Below are positions 8,101-9,812 of a DNA stretch of 9,812 bases, one piece after another. Below the pieces are notes generated by a model, which ran no database searches, was not told where the DNA came from, and saw nothing but the letters and a program-made list of their open reading frames with translations. The stretch covers positions 1-9,812 of the forward strand of contig JAGOIS010000041.1 in NCBI GenBank assembly GCA_017995495.1. Reading direction: 5' to 3'. Source of the DNA: Candidatus Cloacimonadota bacterium. GTDB taxonomy: Bacteria; Cloacimonadota; Cloacimonadia; Cloacimonadales; Cloacimonadaceae. Numbering within the stretch: position 1 is the first letter of the stretch; every line of letters begins with the position of its first letter. Position numbers and translations under genes: made by a program.

Positions 8101-8212
8101 GCTGGAGGAACCGCTTCAAGCAGCTCCTGTAAAGCTCGACCCCTACGAGCCGCTCAGCCTCGATTTCCGGCCTTTCGAGACCAAAACCATCCTGCTTAAG
8201 GAGGATTCATGA
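5186..8212 (+). CDS. Cytoplasmic GH38 alpha-mannosidase (Ams1/MAN2C1-type)
   Basis: The enzyme (1008 residues) hydrolyses alpha-linked mannose with retention, using a divalent metal (Zn or Co). The catalytic domain begins at SVGHAHLDLAWLWP (221-234), giving metal ligands His226 and Asp228. WLPDCFGFSGNLPQ contains Asp338, the expected nucleophile and metal ligand. QFHDIIPGSS carries His538, the fourth ligand. GIGDGGGGPT (427-435) and the VEFD and TQKLSWN segments are typical of the Ams1/MAN2C1 group, whose eukaryotic members degrade free N-glycan oligosaccharides in cytosol or vacuole. Residues 1-215 form the N-terminal domain of this group and ~570-1008 the beta-rich C-terminal region. The length is normal for the family. 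There is no signal peptide, so it acts on imported oligosaccharide in the cytoplasm. Its ATGA overlap with the GH20 gene and 9-base spacing from the permease place it mid-operon. Family call is secure; the linkages cleaved (alpha-1,2, -1,3 or -1,6) cannot be read from sequence. Confidence 0.95.
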   Translation: MQNEKIHLTRIKRLLERQTALLYQDKAGVNVKFALTGQDLRPMEIGELWGTPWQTGHFELHFHIPLDYKGKQYGLFFDCDGEACVVNKGTPVQGLTPKVDWYHKAAKHFFPLNNRCRPGGRIFLDIEASANDLFGAGKQEYALRECHLCTIDEELFQRLMDIGVLLNLAEHLPEGTVRRQRILHGLNQVCNLWETDRSATISILQSLLSQPAHASALTAFSVGHAHLDLAWLWPISETKRKGGRTFANALRLLEQYPDYIFGASQAQLYLWMKEEYPALYAQVQDRVKQGRWEVQGASWVEFDTNLISAESIIRQFMYGKRFFASEFGSAPRVLWLPDCFGFSGNLPQFMRGCGVDWFVTQKLSWNETNVFPHHLFVWEGIDGSRVLAHQLPTNDYNFSNNPSASLDTEKRYAQSELCDAYLNLYGIGDGGGGPTRDHIEYGLRQQNLEGVGKFRFARSSDFFEHLAELDPSQLPVAYGELYLEFHRGTYTTQARMKEDNRCSERLLAAAEFMAALAGHAYPEFLRRVWQDTLLLQFHDIIPGSSIAPVYVEAHAISAANHALLKDYLAAAALDVAAGGKPCQEPSYLVINPCNQELDEWLAFTPELLGLVPLNKYSTEFPSLETEYALLARISVPAWGCLLLRFSTDSYLPKSQAGPPSLTLENRFIKAVVTPTGGISSIWDKELGRELLVSESNLLLLWEDEPNNWGAWDINHFYRDTTPQAASGATLNQGLSFTLEGEFSRVVQDIRIGNSSLRQTIELRQDERLLRVCHEVDWQEKHKMLRAHWFTAVYNGTASYGIQAGVIKRSSKPKNAFEAAQFEVPAQGFADLSQPDHGCALLCDVKFGYRVMDGQMELNLLRSPADVDPNADIHAHAYSYAFYPHPGDYEHSDVFNQAERLAHQLIVAPLQNLPKKLPEPLFRLDSSHVNLDTVKPAEDGCGIILRFHEYKGQSGTAQLFCAQTKGQARLTNMLEEPLQAAPVKLDPYEPLSLDFRPFETKTILLKEDS
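8198..8204 (+). promoter_or_regulatory. Strong ribosome binding site of the GH20 gene
   Basis: AAGGAGG is a perfect Shine-Dalgarno sequence, located inside the last codons of the GH38 gene and 4 bases before ATG 8209. It fixes the GH20 start in the ATGA overlap and suggests strong, coupled translation. Confidence 0.8.
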
Positions 8213-9657
8213 TCCCCGCCCCCAAATCCCATCTTTTTTCCGACATCAGTTTTCCCCCAGTCGACAAACTGCGATTCCGACGCACGGACAATGTGCCGGA
8301 CAAAGTCTTCGATTTCATCGAAAGCGAGCTTGGCAAATACTACCGGAAGATGTTCGGTTCCGTTCCTGACCTCGATCACGGCACTCTCATGATCAGCATG
8401 TTCCTTCAGCTTGGAGAAACAGGAAAAGCCGAATCCGAGGAATACCACATCGGGATGATACCCGGGGAAATTGCTCTGATGGCTTTCACCGTGAACGGCC
8501 TGCTGCATGGGATGCAAACTATCCGGCAGATCTTTCGCCGCGCGGCTTACAGGGACGGAGAGTTCATATGCCAGACGATCGCAGACAGGCCCTCGTATCC
8601 CTGGCGGGGACTGCATCTGGACGTCAGCCGCCACTTCTTTGACCACAAGTTCGTGTGCCGTTATCTGGACTGGATGGCCCACGTGAAGTTGAACAAATTC
8701 CACTGGCACCTCTCCGACGACCAGGGCTGGCGGCTGGAAAGCAAGATCTTTCCCCGCCTGCACGAGATCGGCGCCTGGCGCAAGGAAGCGGACGGCAGCA
8801 TCTACGGCGGCTACTACACCCAAAAACAGGTCCGTTTCGTGCTGGATCACGCTTCCCGCCTTGGCATCGAGGTCATCCCTGAGATCGACGTTCCCGGCCA
8901 CGCCATGGCGATTTTGGCCGCCTATCCGCATTTGGCCTGCTTTCCCCGGGATTTTCAGCCCCTCAACGTCTGGGGTATCTCCCAGGACATCCTCTGCGCC
9001 GGCCAGGACGAAGTGGTTGCTTTCCTCAAGGAGCTCTTCACCGAGGTCGCCCAGCTCTTTCCCGGCCGCTATGTGCATCTGGGCGGCGACGAAGCGCCCA
9101 AAGAGCGTTGGAAGGCCTGCCCGCACTGCCAAAAACGCATCCGCGCCAAAAACCTTTCCGGCGAGGAAGCACTGCAGGGCTGGTTGGTGAAAACCCTGGC
9201 CAAACATCTGACCACCCTGGGGAAGACTGCCATCGGCTGGGACGAGATCCTGGATGGCCAGCCTGGCAAGGATCCCATCGTGATGGCCTGGCGCGGAGAC
9301 GGATCTGAAGCTGCCCGCAGGGCCCACGACAACGGCAACCGCTATATCGTCTGTCCCTACACCAAGCTCTACTTCGACGCCCGCAACAATGAATACGAGA
9401 CCGTCGGCACCGAGCAGATCATCCTCTGGGGGGATGTGCTCAAGTTTCGTTTGGAGGACTACAGGTTTGAACACAAAAAACTCCTGCTGGGAGCCCAAGC
9501 CAACGTCTGGACCGAACATCTGGCCAATAATGCCGATCTGAAGCAAAAAGTGGTCAGCCGCCTTCATCCCCTGGCGGAAATACTCTGGAACGGAGAACCC
9601 GTCGACGATGTTTGGGAATTCTACGCCCGATGGTGTGAACTGGGTTTCACTCTGTGA
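8209..9657 (+). CDS. Cytoplasmic GH20 beta-N-acetylhexosaminidase
   Basis: This enzyme (482 residues) removes terminal beta-linked GlcNAc or GalNAc by substrate-assisted catalysis. Residues ~1-125 form the small GH20b domain. The (beta/alpha)8 domain opens with RPSYPWRGLHLDVSRHFF (127-144), then FHWHLSDDQGWR (164-175) and EIDVPGHA (225-232). HLGGDEAPKERW (290-301) holds the catalytic pair Asp294-Glu295, the Glu being the acid/base and the Asp orienting the substrate acetamido group. Later tryptophans typical of the GlcNAc pocket are seen in IGWDEIL (342-348), MAWRGD (359-364) and GAQANVWTEH (428-437). All key residues are present. There is no signal peptide and no carbohydrate-binding module, so it works inside the cell on imported glycan, for example on the chitobiose of N-glycan cores or on antenna GlcNAc. 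Both ends overlap neighbours by 4 bases. The exact substrate (GlcNAc or GalNAc, linkage) is not readable from the sequence. Confidence 0.95.
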   Translation: MIPAPKSHLFSDISFPPVDKLRFRRTDNVPDKVFDFIESELGKYYRKMFGSVPDLDHGTLMISMFLQLGETGKAESEEYHIGMIPGEIALMAFTVNGLLHGMQTIRQIFRRAAYRDGEFICQTIADRPSYPWRGLHLDVSRHFFDHKFVCRYLDWMAHVKLNKFHWHLSDDQGWRLESKIFPRLHEIGAWRKEADGSIYGGYYTQKQVRFVLDHASRLGIEVIPEIDVPGHAMAILAAYPHLACFPRDFQPLNVWGISQDILCAGQDEVVAFLKELFTEVAQLFPGRYVHLGGDEAPKERWKACPHCQKRIRAKNLSGEEALQGWLVKTLAKHLTTLGKTAIGWDEILDGQPGKDPIVMAWRGDGSEAARRAHDNGNRYIVCPYTKLYFDARNNEYETVGTEQIILWGDVLKFRLEDYRFEHKKLLLGAQANVWTEHLANNADLKQKVVSRLHPLAEILWNGEPVDDVWEFYARWCELGFTL

Positions 9658-9812
9658 ACCGCCATCCGCGCAATCCCCTGCTATCGAGGCAGGCCATCGT
9701 TTCCGGTCATCCCTCCCTGCGAGACGTATCCTCTGTCTTCAACCCCGGCGGGATCAGCTTTGACGGCGGGATCCTGCTACTGTTGCGGGTTCAGAACCGC
9801 GCCCGGGAAACC
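9654..9812 (+). CDS. GH130 beta-mannoside phosphorylase or hydrolase, N-terminal part (3' partial)
   Basis: The frame starts with GTG 9654 inside a GTGA overlap with the GH20 stop and stays open for 53 codons to the window end. An in-frame TGA at 9636-9638 excludes a start further upstream, and no Shine-Dalgarno sequence is visible, so translation is probably coupled to GH20. The peptide contains RNPLLSRQ, DVSSVFNPGG and ILLLLRVQNRARET, which is the opening of the five-bladed propeller of GH130 enzymes (NP-L, VFNPG, LLLLRV). Many GH130 members phosphorolyse beta-1,4-mannosides such as Man-GlcNAc, mannobiose or Man-Glc; others hydrolyse beta-1,2-mannosides. Next to GH38 and GH20, phosphorolysis of Man-beta-1,4-GlcNAc, yielding mannose 1-phosphate, is the most attractive role, but the residues that separate phosphorylases from hydrolases lie beyond the window. 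There is no signal peptide. Family call is good; subfamily is open. Confidence 0.82.
   Translation, partial: MNRHPRNPLLSRQAIVSGHPSLRDVSSVFNPGGISFDGGILLLLRVQNRARET

Noticed and set aside
8143..9567. A 474-codon minus-strand open frame opposite the GH20 gene
   Set aside because: It mirrors a GH20 gene with all catalytic motifs; the antisense peptide has no family resemblance.
1..9812. CRISPR arrays, tRNA or rRNA genes, insertion sequences
   Set aside because: No regularly spaced DNA repeats, no cloverleaf-like or rRNA-like stretches and no transposase motifs were seen on either strand by eye.

Overview
The window looks like part of a GC-rich Gram-negative bacterial chromosome. The first bases encode the end of a secreted protein with a FlgD-Ig / type IX-secretion-like C-terminal domain, a hallmark of the Bacteroidota/FCB superphylum and its relatives. 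Together with a CUT1-type ABC importer and free-oligosaccharide enzymes instead of a SusC/SusD pair, this makes me favour a Cloacimonadota-like or other FCB-related anaerobe. That assignment is inference only; no rRNA or other phylogenetic marker is present.

Layout, all on the + strand. (1) 3-230: 3' end of a secreted-protein gene. (2) 231-422: a 192-base spacer with no gene and no convincing terminator; the promoter of the following operon presumably lies here. (3) 423-2885: a substrate-binding protein fused in one chain to a MalF-type permease. (4) 2882-5176: a MalG-type permease whose first periplasmic loop holds about 510 extra residues built from a ~70-residue repeat. (5) 5186-8212: a cytoplasmic GH38 alpha-mannosidase of the Ams1/MAN2C1 type. 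(6) 8209-9657: a cytoplasmic GH20 beta-N-acetylhexosaminidase. (7) 9654-9812 (cut by the window edge): the N-terminus of a GH130 beta-mannoside phosphorylase/hydrolase. Genes 3 to 7 overlap by 4 bases or are 9 bases apart, so they form one tightly coupled operon.

How the genes fit together: the two permease chains would import a mannose- and N-acetylglucosamine-containing oligosaccharide. The three enzymes, none with a signal peptide, would then dismantle it in the cytoplasm: GH38 trims alpha-mannose, GH130 attacks the beta-mannose linkage, and GH20 cleaves beta-GlcNAc linkages. This set matches the Man3GlcNAc2 core of eukaryotic N-glycans, and resembles in logic the pneumococcal Ngt transporter with its cytoplasmic GH38 and GH20. 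No ATPase gene for the importer is present in the window.

The most unusual part is the transporter. One permease carries its own binding protein, and its partner carries a large periplasmic array of at least seven diverged repeats. I do not recognise this pair of modifications together in any described CUT1 importer.
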